A stretch of DNA of 64,000 bases from Sphingomonas sp. CCH9-E2 (GTDB lineage: Bacteria; Pseudomonadota; Alphaproteobacteria; Sphingomonadales; Sphingomonadaceae). Shown here piece after piece: positions 32,136 to 40,916 of the stretch. A program made the position numbers and the translations under genes. The notes under the pieces were generated by a model that was given only the letters and a program-made list of their open reading frames with translations, did no database searches and was not told the DNA's origin. Location: the NCBI RefSeq assembly GCF_001557215.1, contig NZ_LSJM01000104.1:31819-95818 (forward strand), in the 5' to 3' direction. Position 1 is the stretch's first letter. Each line of letters opens with the position of its first letter.

Positions 32136-32192
32136 ATAGCGCTGCACCGGGCTGCATCGCCGAGACTCTTGGCAAGCGCGATGCAGCGCTAT
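32136..32192. other. Nested inverted repeats, candidate oriT / RHH operator
   Basis: ATAGCGCTGCA (32136-32146) pairs perfectly with TGCAGCGCTAT (32182-32192). CTGCATCGC (32152-32160) pairs perfectly with GCGATGCAG (32178-32186), so two alternative stems share the 3' arm. A TATATAC -10-like sequence overlaps the right arm. It is upstream of an RHH-TraD-MobF cluster arranged as trwA-trwB-trwC of R388, whose oriT lies directly upstream of trwA, so this is my best candidate for oriT and for the RHH protein's binding site. No nic site was identified. Confidence 0.45.
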
Positions 32193-32238
32193 ATACTCGA
32201 ACCTGCGATAGACGAACCACGCCTGAAAAGGTGTGGTA

Positions 32239-32532
32239 GTGGAAAAGAAACAGTTCCAGAGCGTCGGTGTAACGCTCAGCCCGAGGATGATCGACGTCGT
32301 CGATCAACTTGCAGCAAGCCGCGGTGTCTCGCGGTCAGAAGCCATCCGCATTGCCCTTGAAGTGGGCATTCCCCTCCTGAAGGCGGGACTATCGCTCAAT
32401 GCCGAGCGGGCTGTCACAATCCTCGAGCATACCCAGCTCGCGCTCTCGCTCATCGTTCAAGAGCAATATCCGGCTGATGCCGAACACCTGATCGCTCAGG
32501 CGCTCTCCAACGTGCGAGAGCATCATGGCTGA
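32239..32532 (+). CDS. RHH protein, TrwA-like oriT/operator binder
   Basis: About 97 residues with a CopG-type ribbon-helix-helix N-terminus (FQSVGVTLSPRMIDVVDQLAASRGVSRSEAIRIALEVG). The start is a GTG, most likely at 32239 (7 nt after AAAGGT); an in-frame GTG at 32233 also exists. It overlaps traD by 8 bp. Position directly before a coupling protein and MobF relaxase matches TrwA of R388, an RHH protein that binds oriT, stimulates the relaxase and represses its own operon. The inverted repeats at 32136-32192 are its probable sites. Confidence 0.75.
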   Translation: MEKKQFQSVGVTLSPRMIDVVDQLAASRGVSRSEAIRIALEVGIPLLKAGLSLNAERAVTILEHTQLALSLIVQEQYPADAEHLIAQALSNVREHHG

Positions 32533-34921
32533 AGACATCCGGTTCAGCAAAAAAGCTGCCACTCTCACCCACGCTTCCGCGCGCGGAAAAGTGAAGCGGA
32601 ACGCAGGCAATTTTACGCGCGGATCGCAGCTGTTCCACCATGAAATCCTGATGACCTGGGCGGGCATCAGAATGCCCCTCTACGTCTGGGTCGGAACCGC
32701 CGTTATTCTGCTGTGCATCCTCGTCAGTTTGACCTTCAAGAACCACGAGGTTCAGCTCGTGCTGATGAAGCTCTATGCCGAGGCCTGGGGATGGGTGCAG
32801 CTCAATCCGAACAAGCCTGTAAACCTGACGCTTCCATCGGGTCAGATGGTGCAAGGCACTATGTCCATGGTGCCCTATCATCCTGCCGTGGAAAGGGCGT
32901 GGGCCAAGGCCGTGCAGGTCAGCATTTCCGCAGGTCTCGGTGCAGCCTTTATCTGCGTGCCCTTGACCGTCTGGTTCGTCGACTTTTCGAAACGGCGCGG
33001 CACCGACATTCTGACCGAGCGCCATGAGCGCGGTGCCGTGCTTGTGACACACAGCGAACTGGCCCAAGCCATCACCAGCCATAACTGGAAAGCGCATGTC
33101 AGCGAGTGCCGCAAGCGCACGCCGGCAGTGGACCCCGACAAGATCCTCGCAGAGCCTTTGAAGGACCGTGTCCGCGCGGGTCTGCATGCGCCTTACCGTC
33201 TGGCAGGCGTGCCGGTTCCTTGGCGCCTTGAGCAGAGCCATGCGATGTTCATCGGGACGACTGGCGCTGGGAAGACAACCGAGCTGAAGAAGATCGTCAC
33301 GCAGGCGCGTGAACGCGGGCATCGCTGCGTCATTTTCGATCTGACCGGCACCTTCGTCGAGAGCTTCTATGATGCCGAGACAGACATCATCCTCAATCCG
33401 ATGGACCGGCGCTGCGTGCCATGGTCGATCTTCAACGACTGCGACAACTACGCCGAATTCATGAGCGCTGCGACGGCGCTGGTTCCGAGCGGTCACAGCG
33501 CGGAAGATGACTTCTGGCAGAAATCGGCGCGCACCCTGTTCGTCGAGATGTGCGTCAAGATGATCAAAATGGGCGTGCGCTCAAATGGCGCGCTTTCCTA
33601 CTTCCTGATGCAGTCGGATCTGAAGACGATCCATGCGCAACTTGAAGGCACGATTGCAGGGCCGATGATGTCACCCGCCGCTGCCAAAATGGCAGAGTCG
33701 ATCCGGACCACCTTCATCGCCAATGCGAATGTTTTCCGCTTCCTGCCCGAACCTCCTCCGGGCGAAAGCGGCTTCTCGATCAAGAATTGGATGACGACCG
33801 AGGTCAAGGAAGGATCGATCCTTTTCATTACCTCCACTCACCCGGACCTGGTCCTCAATCGTCCGCTTTTGACCCTCTGGATGGATCTGGCCGTCAATGC
33901 GCTATTCCACATGGGACGGAGCCGCGATCTGCGCACCTGGTTTCTCATCGACGAGGTCCATGCGCTGCATCGTCTCCCGGCGATCGACCATGGCCTTCAG
34001 ACCGCGCGCGCGTTTGGCGGCGCCTTCGTGCTTGGCATGCATTCCTTCGACAAGCTTGAAGAAACCTACGGCGAGAACGGAGCTACCAATCTGGCCTCGC
34101 TGGCGGGCACCAAACTGATCCTCAAGACGGCCGATCCCGAGACGTCGCGGCGATGCTCCGAGTTCATCGGCAACCGTCAGGTCCGGATCATGGATGAAGC
34201 CTATTCCTACGGCTATAATGACAACCGCGACGCCTCGACGATCACGCCCCGTACCAACGTCGAAGAACTCGTCATGCCGGTCGACATCAGCGACCTGCCC
34301 AGCATGCACGGGTTCGTGAAATTCCCGGACGGATTCCCCGCTGCCCGGATCAGGCTGACGTGGAAAGATTACGAACCCCGCGCAAAGGGCTTCGAACGTG
34401 TCACCGACATGCGCGCCGCCGAATACACACCACCGTCCGGGGATGGCGCGGAATTGGGGGGTGGGGATAGGGAAGGCGCACAACCTGACATCGCGCCTAA
34501 GGAACCGAAGGATCGCGAAGAGGTAGCGCTGAGTGAGGCTGAGCGGGCAGCGCATCAGCTGAGGGAGGCGATCGAAGGGCCATTGAACCCTGAGCGCGAG
34601 CTGACCGCGGAGGAGGTGGCGCGCAAGATCGAGGATGAAGAGGAGAGGGAACGCTTAGAGCGCAGGCCAGTGCAAGGGGAGCTCTACGGCTATCACCGCC
34701 CGGGAAAAAAGGACCAGCGCGAGCGGCAAAACCTGGCCATGCGCGACAGCGAAGAGCGCAGCGCGCAGGCGAAGATCGAAGGGCCAAAGGGGCGAGCGCA
34801 GAACAGCAGGGCAGACGCGCAGGAGAGCGAGCTTTCCAAAGAGAACATGCGCGGCATCGGCAACGAAAAGCAGAGCCGTCAGGACCCTTCCATCGACGAT
34901 GATCAGGAGCTTGGGCGATGA
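32525..34921 (+). CDS. traD: TraD/TrwB-type type IV coupling protein
   Basis: A 798-residue membrane ATPase. Two transmembrane segments near 46-70 and 132-152 anchor it in the inner membrane. A Walker A motif (GTTGAGKTT) is near 243-251 and a Walker B region (FLIDEVHAL) near 473-481. The C-terminal 200 residues are a charged Glu/Arg tail. It links the relaxosome to the secretion channel and pumps the DNA strand. The ATG at 32525 lies inside the RHH gene; the stop overlaps the next gene by 4 bp (ATGA). Length and domains fit the TrwB/TraD family with the type IV secretion DNA-binding domain. Confidence 0.92.
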   Translation: MAEDIRFSKKAATLTHASARGKVKRNAGNFTRGSQLFHHEILMTWAGIRMPLYVWVGTAVILLCILVSLTFKNHEVQLVLMKLYAEAWGWVQLNPNKPVNLTLPSGQMVQGTMSMVPYHPAVERAWAKAVQVSISAGLGAAFICVPLTVWFVDFSKRRGTDILTERHERGAVLVTHSELAQAITSHNWKAHVSECRKRTPAVDPDKILAEPLKDRVRAGLHAPYRLAGVPVPWRLEQSHAMFIGTTGAGKTTELKKIVTQARERGHRCVIFDLTGTFVESFYDAETDIILNPMDRRCVPWSIFNDCDNYAEFMSAATALVPSGHSAEDDFWQKSARTLFVEMCVKMIKMGVRSNGALSYFLMQSDLKTIHAQLEGTIAGPMMSPAAAKMAESIRTTFIANANVFRFLPEPPPGESGFSIKNWMTTEVKEGSILFITSTHPDLVLNRPLLTLWMDLAVNALFHMGRSRDLRTWFLIDEVHALHRLPAIDHGLQTARAFGGAFVLGMHSFDKLEETYGENGATNLASLAGTKLILKTADPETSRRCSEFIGNRQVRIMDEAYSYGYNDNRDASTITPRTNVEELVMPVDISDLPSMHGFVKFPDGFPAARIRLTWKDYEPRAKGFERVTDMRAAEYTPPSGDGAELGGGDREGAQPDIAPKEPKDREEVALSEAERAAHQLREAIEGPLNPERELTAEEVARKIEDEEERERLERRPVQGELYGYHRPGKKDQRERQNLAMRDSEERSAQAKIEGPKGRAQNSRADAQESELSKENMRGIGNEKQSRQDPSIDDDQELGR

Positions 34922-35214
34922 GCGCGGCCGCGCAAACTGGCCATGTGTCCCCGTCAATGTGCCCGCATTGTGCCGGTACGATCGGGCGGCGGATAAAGAC
35001 CGTCCGAGCGGCTCTGGGTATCTCCCAGCACGTGATGGCATTGCAGCTCGGGATCGCGGACAAGACCATCAAGAACTATGAAGGTGGGCACAGGGATCCG
35101 CCCTCCAGCCTGATCGCTGCCATCTGCGAACAGTTCCGCATCGATGCCGCCTGGCTTCTGCTGGGCGATGCTTCGCGGCCGATGTTCCAGCATGAGCAGG
35201 CAAGGGTGGCCTGA
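34918..35214 (+). CDS. XRE-family regulator inside the transfer operon
   Basis: A 98-residue protein overlapping traD by 4 bp. It has a short N-terminal CPHC motif (a possible zinc site) and then an XRE HTH (IGRRIKTVRAALGISQHVMALQLGIADKTIKNYEGGHRDPPSSLIAAICEQF). A regulator placed between the coupling protein and the relaxase is unusual compared with R388; it may control transfer operon level. Translation of the relaxase gene follows after 1 bp. Confidence 0.8.
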   Translation: MSAAAQTGHVSPSMCPHCAGTIGRRIKTVRAALGISQHVMALQLGIADKTIKNYEGGHRDPPSSLIAAICEQFRIDAAWLLLGDASRPMFQHEQARVA

Positions 35215-35215
35215 G

Positions 35216-38200
35216 ATGCTGTCGGTCGCATCGGTCGCATCTGCAGGCGGCGCCGCAAACTACTTTGCCAAGGACGACTACTATGTCGGCGATGGTCCTG
35301 CCGAGCTTAGCGAATGGGGTGGCGAGGGCGCGAAAGCGCTCGGGCTTGCAGGCCCAGTTGCCAAGGAAGACTTCGAAAAAGTCCTCGATGGCAAGTTGCC
35401 CGATGACACGGTCGTAAATGGCAATGCAAACCGCCGCTCGGGCATAGACCTCACATTCTCGATGCCGAAGTCAGCCAGCCTGCTGGCGCAGTTGGGCGGC
35501 GACAAACGGATTCTCGATGCACAGCAGGCCGCCGTCAAGGCGACCATGGCCTATCTCGAGAAGCACTATGCGCAGGCCCGCGATCGTTCGCGCAATGCCA
35601 ACGGCGAGGGCGTGGTCACAGGCAAGCTCCTCTATGCCCTGTTCCAGCACGACACGAGCCGGGCGCTGGACCCGCAGAACCATACCCATGCTGTCATTGC
35701 CGCGATGACCCAAGACAAGGATGGCAACTGGAAGGCGCTGTGGAACGGAGAGATCTGGAAGAACAACACAGTCCTTGGCTCCATCTACAACGCCGCGCTG
35801 CGGACGAACCTCGAGAAGCTCGGCTACGAAACCCAGATCACGGGCAAGCACGGCCAGTTCGAGATCAAGGGCGTGGCGCGCGATGTGATCGAAGCCTTCA
35901 GCCAGCGTCGCCTGACCATTCTGGCAACGGCCGAGAAACTCGGGAAGAGCGCTAACGACACAGAAGCCTTGCGTGAAATCACCAAGCGCACCCGCGATCC
36001 CAAGCTCAATCCGGATGATAAGCAGGCGCTTCGGCAGGAATGGGCGAGGCGCGCTGCCGGGCTGGGGTTCGATGCCAAGGCGCTGGTCGAACAGGCGCGG
36101 GAACGCGGCTCCGAGGGGCGTGAAAGCCCTTTGGGGTCGCCGCAGCGTGTCCAGGAGACTCTTAGTGCGCTCCGCGACAGCGCCAAGCTCTACACTCGGC
36201 CAGCAGACACACTGACAACCAATGGCCTGCAACGGATCACTCTGACGCCCACGCAGCTGCGCACTGAGATGGCAACCGCTTCTGCGATCAGGATCATCGG
36301 CGAACGTGAAACCTCCTGGACCCGGGGCGAGCTGGTCAAGACCGCGCTCGACCTTGGGGTGAAGGGTGTGACCGCTGATGGGGTTGAAGCGAGGATTGGC
36401 GTGTTGGTGGCCGACGGGAGGGTGCTCGAGGGCAAGAGCGACAGGCTCGATGGCAGGCCTGAGAGATTCACCACGCCCGAGCATGTCGCAATCGAGCGGG
36501 CAACCCTTGCCAATGTCGCCGCCGGAAAGGGCGCAGGCCAGGCCATCATTGAAGCTGCCGAGGCACCCGGGCGCTTGCGGCAAGTAGCGGGCACCCACGA
36601 GCTCAATGCCGAGCAGATTGCCGCGGGAACTCTGGCGCTGGCCAGCAAGGACCGCACGATCGTGATCCAGGGTGTCGCGGGCGCAGGCAAGACGACAATC
36701 ATTTCGGCCATCGCAAGCGTAGCTCATCAGGAGGGAAGGGAGGTGATCGGGCTCGCCTTTGCCAACAAGATGGTGAGCGATCTTCGCAGCGATACAGCGA
36801 TCCGGGGGCCGGACGGTGAGGTTGTCAGGCAGGGTATCACAGCAAGAACCGTCTCATCCTTCGTGAATGAGCATCTGCGGCCCACGCTTGAGGGCTCAGG
36901 TCCGAAGTTCGAGGCATCACGAGAGACCTTGCGCGGCAAAGTGCTGGTCTTGGACGAGGCTTCGCTCGTTGCGAACAAGCCGATGAATGACCTGCTCACG
37001 ATCGCCAACCGGCTTGGGGTTGAAAAGCTGGTCATGATCGGAGACCGGGCCCAGCTGCAGCCGATCGAGGCGGGCAAAAGCTTTTCGCTGATCCAGTCCG
37101 ATAACCCCGCCATAGCCCGCATCGATACCAGCCTTCGGCAGCGCACCGAACATATGAAGGAAGCCGCTGGCCTCGCGCGCGCCGGAATGTTCAAGGAAAG
37201 CTTTGCCTCGCTTGGCGAGCGTGTGGTCGAAGCTGGCGCAGACCACCTCAAGGTCACCGCGCAGAAATGGCTGGAGCTATCGCCAGAAGACCGCGAGCGT
37301 ACCGCGATCTACTCATCGGGTCGTGCAGCGCGCGGCGAACTCAACCGGATGGTCCAGCAGGGCCTAAAGGCAGAAGGGGCGATCCAGGGGGAAGGGCTGA
37401 GGCTGACCACGCTCCTCCCGGCCCATGCGACGCGCGAGGAGCTGCGCTACGCCTCGACCTACAGCAAGGGCCAGCTGCTCGAAGTGACGCGCCAGAACGC
37501 CCCCGGAGGGCTTGTTCGGGGGCGGTACGATGTCGAAAGCATAGACGTGAAGGGCCGGGTCATGCTGCGCGATGAAAGCGGCAAGCTGATCAAATTCGAT
37601 CCGGCGGCGATCGACCCTTCGGACAAGCGCGATGCCTTGAGGCTCTCCGAAAAGCACAAGGAGACAATCTACGAGGGCGACAAGATCCGCTGGACCGAAA
37701 AGGATGATGCCAGGGGGCTGATGAAGTCCGAGGAGGCGAGGATCCTCGGGATCAGGGATGGGATCGTCACGCTCGAGAACAAGGCAGGCGAGATCGTAGA
37801 ACTCAAGCAGAATGACCGCATGCTCGAGCGCATGGGCCTGGCCTATGCGATCAACATGCATCAGGCGCAGGGCGACACGCGCGACATGGCGATCGGTGAG
37901 ATGCACTCATCGGCCAGGCACTTGTCGAACCAGCGTCTGGCGCTCGTCATGATGACCCGGGTGCGCGACGACATCATAGTCGTCACCAACGACCGCGATC
38001 GGCTTCTCGCACAGATCGGCCGCAACCCGGGCGACAAGACCAGCGCACTCGAAACCCTCGGCGAAAAGCAGGTCGAGGCCAAGCGCAGCGGCCGCGAGGC
38101 TGGCGAATTCCGGCCCACAATTCCCGATCATTTGAGGGCGCCCGAGGACAGGCAAGCAAATGCCTCACGGATCGATCCGGCGAGCCTTCGGGCAACGCCC

Positions 38201-38242
38201 CAGCTCGATGTGCCCGAACGCAACATCGAACGCAGCCGATAG
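35216..38242 (+). CDS. traA: MobF (TrwC/TraA-like) relaxase-helicase
   Basis: A 1008-residue relaxase. The N-terminal TrwC domain starts MLSVASVASAGGAANYFAKDDYY; the metal-binding His cluster is HDTSRALDPQNHTH near 146-159. A RecD-like helicase follows with Walker A (GVAGAGKTT, about 486-494) and Walker B (LDEAS, about 579). It nicks oriT, stays on the 5' end of the transferred strand and unwinds the plasmid. I start it at the ATG at 35216, 1 bp after the XRE stop, because the conserved domain begins there; the upstream part of the open frame is not conserved. Third member of a trwABC-like cluster. Confidence 0.93.
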   Translation: MLSVASVASAGGAANYFAKDDYYVGDGPAELSEWGGEGAKALGLAGPVAKEDFEKVLDGKLPDDTVVNGNANRRSGIDLTFSMPKSASLLAQLGGDKRILDAQQAAVKATMAYLEKHYAQARDRSRNANGEGVVTGKLLYALFQHDTSRALDPQNHTHAVIAAMTQDKDGNWKALWNGEIWKNNTVLGSIYNAALRTNLEKLGYETQITGKHGQFEIKGVARDVIEAFSQRRLTILATAEKLGKSANDTEALREITKRTRDPKLNPDDKQALRQEWARRAAGLGFDAKALVEQARERGSEGRESPLGSPQRVQETLSALRDSAKLYTRPADTLTTNGLQRITLTPTQLRTEMATASAIRIIGERETSWTRGELVKTALDLGVKGVTADGVEARIGVLVADGRVLEGKSDRLDGRPERFTTPEHVAIERATLANVAAGKGAGQAIIEAAEAPGRLRQVAGTHELNAEQIAAGTLALASKDRTIVIQGVAGAGKTTIISAIASVAHQEGREVIGLAFANKMVSDLRSDTAIRGPDGEVVRQGITARTVSSFVNEHLRPTLEGSGPKFEASRETLRGKVLVLDEASLVANKPMNDLLTIANRLGVEKLVMIGDRAQLQPIEAGKSFSLIQSDNPAIARIDTSLRQRTEHMKEAAGLARAGMFKESFASLGERVVEAGADHLKVTAQKWLELSPEDRERTAIYSSGRAARGELNRMVQQGLKAEGAIQGEGLRLTTLLPAHATREELRYASTYSKGQLLEVTRQNAPGGLVRGRYDVESIDVKGRVMLRDESGKLIKFDPAAIDPSDKRDALRLSEKHKETIYEGDKIRWTEKDDARGLMKSEEARILGIRDGIVTLENKAGEIVELKQNDRMLERMGLAYAINMHQAQGDTRDMAIGEMHSSARHLSNQRLALVMMTRVRDDIIVVTNDRDRLLAQIGRNPGDKTSALETLGEKQVEAKRSGREAGEFRPTIPDHLRAPEDRQANASRIDPASLRATPQLDVPERNIERSR

Positions 38243-38252
38243 GAGGAAGATC

Positions 38253-38684
38253 GTGACACAGATGGGCCATGCCAAAGCGGGCACGCCGCCTTCAGACACT
38301 TTCGAGATTCACCTCACGCAGCAGCTGACCCTGACCAATCTGGTGAACGAGGCAGGACTCTCGGAGATTGCGCGTGCCGCTGGCGGGGACAGCTTTGTGG
38401 TCTGCGACCTCAATACGTACGGGGTTCAGGGATGCGCTGATCTGCGAGCCGCCCTCCATAACCAGAAAATGGCCGCCGAGTTGGTGGCGATAGGTCTGAT
38501 GATCCTTGTCGCAGTTCTGGTGGGCACGATCGCGGCCGCCTTTGTGAGGCTGGTGGCGCAGCGGGCGGCTCCTCCTTGGGAGCGGTGCGCCGTTGCCTTT
38601 ATCCCGCTGCGCAGGGGTCGGGCAAAGCCCCGGAAAGATGCGGTCAACATCATAACCAGGAAGGAGAAGAGGCATGGCGCTTGA
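38253..38684 (+). CDS. Single-pass membrane protein after relaxase
   Basis: A 143-residue protein from a GTG at 38253, behind AGGAGG, 10 bp after the relaxase. A hydrophobic segment (LVAIGLMILVAVLVGTIAAAFV) near 75-97 predicts one transmembrane helix; the N-terminus is soluble and the C-terminus basic. It overlaps the next gene by 11 bp. It belongs to the transfer operon but no family was recognised. Confidence 0.6.
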   Translation: MTQMGHAKAGTPPSDTFEIHLTQQLTLTNLVNEAGLSEIARAAGGDSFVVCDLNTYGVQGCADLRAALHNQKMAAELVAIGLMILVAVLVGTIAAAFVRLVAQRAAPPWERCAVAFIPLRRGRAKPRKDAVNIITRKEKRHGA

Positions 38685-39990
38685 ATACAAAGACGCAGGG
38701 ACCGTCGGAAGCAAGCGTGGGGCGAAGGACGGGGCGCAGCACAAAAAGGTTGATCTGCGCGATCTCCACATCCGCAATGCCGGCGGTCAAAGTACCGTTC
38801 AGAAAACGAGCGAGTTCAAGCGCAGATCACCCAACAGCTACTTGAAGGGCGAAGCGGCAAACAATCTGGCACGCCGGGTCTTCAAAGAGCATAGGGCCGG
38901 AAAGTCGGTACGAGAAATCGCGGGCTGCTTTGAGCTTTCTCAGACCAAAATCCGCGTTCTCGTCAATCGCGGCCTCGATGCCGAATTTCGCGACGTGACA
39001 GCACCAAGGATGATCCAGCAATACTGCGATGAGGGACGACAGCTCGATATCCCCCTTAATGTACTTCTCGGTAAAAGAACGGGCGTCCATTGCTGGACCT
39101 CAAAAATGCTGAACGAGGGAGCGCTCCTGCGAGAGGTAAAGGCGCTCTATGAAGACTTCACGCTCGAGCACCTCCAGCACTGCATCTACAATTGTGACGC
39201 TCACCTAGCAAAGATCGAGGCCCTGATCGGGCCGCTGCAGTTGATGAGCGTCGAAGCATTTCATCACCGAGCCCGTCAACGGGTTGCGGCTTACCGGAGC
39301 CAAAATCGCTTCCACAAGATCCGCTATATCGACTGGGACACACGCCCTAACTCATACTTTGCTTGTACCAACCGATACGAACAGTGGCACGACTGGGTAC
39401 TGCACCCCCGAGTGAACGAATGTTTCAACCCTAACCAAACACTACACGATATCATTGCAAGAATGGAATCGGTCTTCAGTGCAGCAATCTATTATAGGAA
39501 TCAGGAAGCCGCCGAGGCTGAGTATCGGCACCTTGAGCGGCTTATTGCCGAAAACAACGGACCCAGAGAGTTTACCCAGTTCGTTGCCCAGGGGCGCGCC
39601 ATATGGCGCAAGCGAAAGGCCGATAGAGCCGAAGCAGCGTACAATTCGACGCCAGACCCTATCGTCGAGGCTCGCCAGCGCGAATCCATTGCGAGAAGCC
39701 GGCTGATTACACACGCCGGCACGATAGCGATCCGGATGGCCCTGATGTTTGGCAGCATCATACTCCTCGCCCACGAGATGAGTGTGATCAACGACCCACA
39801 ATATCTGGCTCGGATGAATGTTCCCGCAATGAGCTTCTACATCACCGCATTCATTGCCGGTGCTGCCGCCGTTGCGCTGGCGTTATTCACGTTCCAGTCG
39901 GCTCGAGGCTTCAGCCAGCAAATAAAGGAGCACCGGTCGGCCAAAGCCAGCCTCGACCACCAGATGGACCGAGGATCAGCGCTTACATGA
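38674..39990 (+). CDS. Membrane protein with HTH and a shared N-terminal cassette
   Basis: A 438-residue protein. The first about 40 residues (start MALEYKDAGTVGSKRGAK, then KVDLRDLHIRNAGGQ) are nearly repeated in the 69-residue protein at 40131. Next comes a resolvase-like HTH segment (SVREIAGCFELSQTKIRVLVNRG), a long helical region, and two transmembrane helices near the C-terminus (TIAIRMALMFGSIILLAHEM and FYITAFIAGAAAVALALFTF). Function unknown. The base composition in the middle is lower in GC than the flanks, which suggests a different origin. The start is the ATG at 38674, 11 bp inside the previous gene. Confidence 0.65.
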   Translation: MALEYKDAGTVGSKRGAKDGAQHKKVDLRDLHIRNAGGQSTVQKTSEFKRRSPNSYLKGEAANNLARRVFKEHRAGKSVREIAGCFELSQTKIRVLVNRGLDAEFRDVTAPRMIQQYCDEGRQLDIPLNVLLGKRTGVHCWTSKMLNEGALLREVKALYEDFTLEHLQHCIYNCDAHLAKIEALIGPLQLMSVEAFHHRARQRVAAYRSQNRFHKIRYIDWDTRPNSYFACTNRYEQWHDWVLHPRVNECFNPNQTLHDIIARMESVFSAAIYYRNQEAAEAEYRHLERLIAENNGPREFTQFVAQGRAIWRKRKADRAEAAYNSTPDPIVEARQRESIARSRLITHAGTIAIRMALMFGSIILLAHEMSVINDPQYLARMNVPAMSFYITAFIAGAAAVALALFTFQSARGFSQQIKEHRSAKASLDHQMDRGSALT

Positions 39991-40130
39991 CGAACTGCAC
40001 TTCAACTCCAATTTCAAGCGGCAGCCCTTCCCAAGCCCGATCCGCCAATGCCCAGAAGCAGTCGGCATGAGCCTGCGCCTGCGCATCCAATCTTCCAGAC
40101 CGTCAATCACCACATGAAGGAGAGCATGAA

Positions 40131-40340
40131 ATGGCATTCGATTACGAAGATGCAGGCACTTTCGGCAGCGAGCGCGAGGCAAAAGACTGGGCGCAGCGCA
40201 ACAAGGTCGATCTGCGCGATCTCCACATTCGCAACGTCGGCGGCCAGCGGGTCGAGGTGGGTATCCGCAAGAGCGCCTACGATCAGCGCGAGAATTACGA
40301 CAACCGGCACGGCCAGAGACAGGACGGCTTCTGGCGATGA
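40131..40340 (+). CDS. Short paralogue of the N-terminal cassette
   Basis: A 69-residue protein (MAFDYEDAGTFGSEREAKDW ... VDLRDLHIRNVGGQ) that matches the first 40 residues of the protein at 38674, then ends in a different charged tail. It starts at the ATG at 40131, ribosome binding site AAGGAG about 10 nt before. It is probably a complete small gene rather than a fragment, because the match ends in a different, well-formed C-terminus. Function unknown. Confidence 0.6.
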   Translation: MAFDYEDAGTFGSEREAKDWAQRNKVDLRDLHIRNVGGQRVEVGIRKSAYDQRENYDNRHGQRQDGFWR

Positions 40341-40468
40341 TGAAGTCCACCGCAGCGTGCCTGATTTGGACCACTGGCTTGTTGCACGACGCGAACGGAG
40401 CTCAGAATTTCGGCCTGATGGAGTTGTGGCGTATTGAAGCCGCTGGTTCCGCGGCTTCCAATATCTTC

Positions 40469-40828
40469 TTATGCAGCCAAAGCAGATTGCACGTTGCCAG
40501 GAAAAAGCAGGAGAGCGAAGGCATTTGCAATCTGCCGGGCGCTTGATTCAGACAAGCCAGTCACATCCCCCACCAAGGCCCCGCCATCGAAAAAGCTTTT
40601 AGGCTCAAGGCCAGAAGCGATCAGTTGATAGGTTCGGAACAGAACCCTTGCCATTTTCCCATCGGCAGACTGTCTGATCATCTGGTCATAATCAGAATCC
40701 AAGCTGATATGGTCCCAATGGACCGAGAAGTGTTTTCTTGCTTTTGCCACGTGCAGGAACGGTATCTTGCGGCGTTGGCACTCATAGAACCAAGCATCGC
40801 GAGCGGCCGAATCTCGCTTGTCGATCAT
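40469..40828 (-). CDS. Unknown protein, 5' end probably cut by Tn3 insertion
   Basis: The ATG frame gives 119 residues (MIDKRDSAARDAWFYECQRR). The same frame stays open and reads as plausible protein (GIPWPNPAWK before the ATG) right up to the left end of the Tn3 element at 40863, and stops only inside the inverted repeat. There is no ribosome binding site at the ATG. I therefore infer a gene that lost its 5' part at the transposon border. The visible part is helical with the segments HVAKARKHFSVHW and FRTYQLIASGL; no family recognised. Confidence 0.5.
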   Translation of the reverse strand: MIDKRDSAARDAWFYECQRRKIPFLHVAKARKHFSVHWDHISLDSDYDQMIRQSADGKMARVLFRTYQLIASGLEPKSFFDGGALVGDVTGLSESSARQIANAFALLLFPGNVQSALAA

Positions 40829-40863
40829 TTTCCAAGCGGGGTTAGGCCATGGGATCCCTTTGA

Positions 40864-40901
40864 GGGGTCAGGACATAGAACGGGCACAGATATACGCTAA
40901 G
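40864..40901 (+). repeat. Tn3-family left terminal inverted repeat
   Basis: 38 bp beginning GGGGTCAGGACATAG and ending ATATACGCTAAG. Differs from the reverse complement of the right end at five positions. Confidence 0.9.
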
Positions 40902-40916
40902 CGTCTCTGCGCGCAC

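Noticed and set aside
35471-36727. Minus-strand open frame of 418 residues within the relaxase gene
   Set aside because: Antisense shadow; the sense strand encodes the MobF relaxase/helicase motifs.
40337-40546. Plus-strand frame of 69 residues after the cassette gene at 40131
   Set aside because: It overlaps the converging gene at 40469 and has no ribosome binding site.
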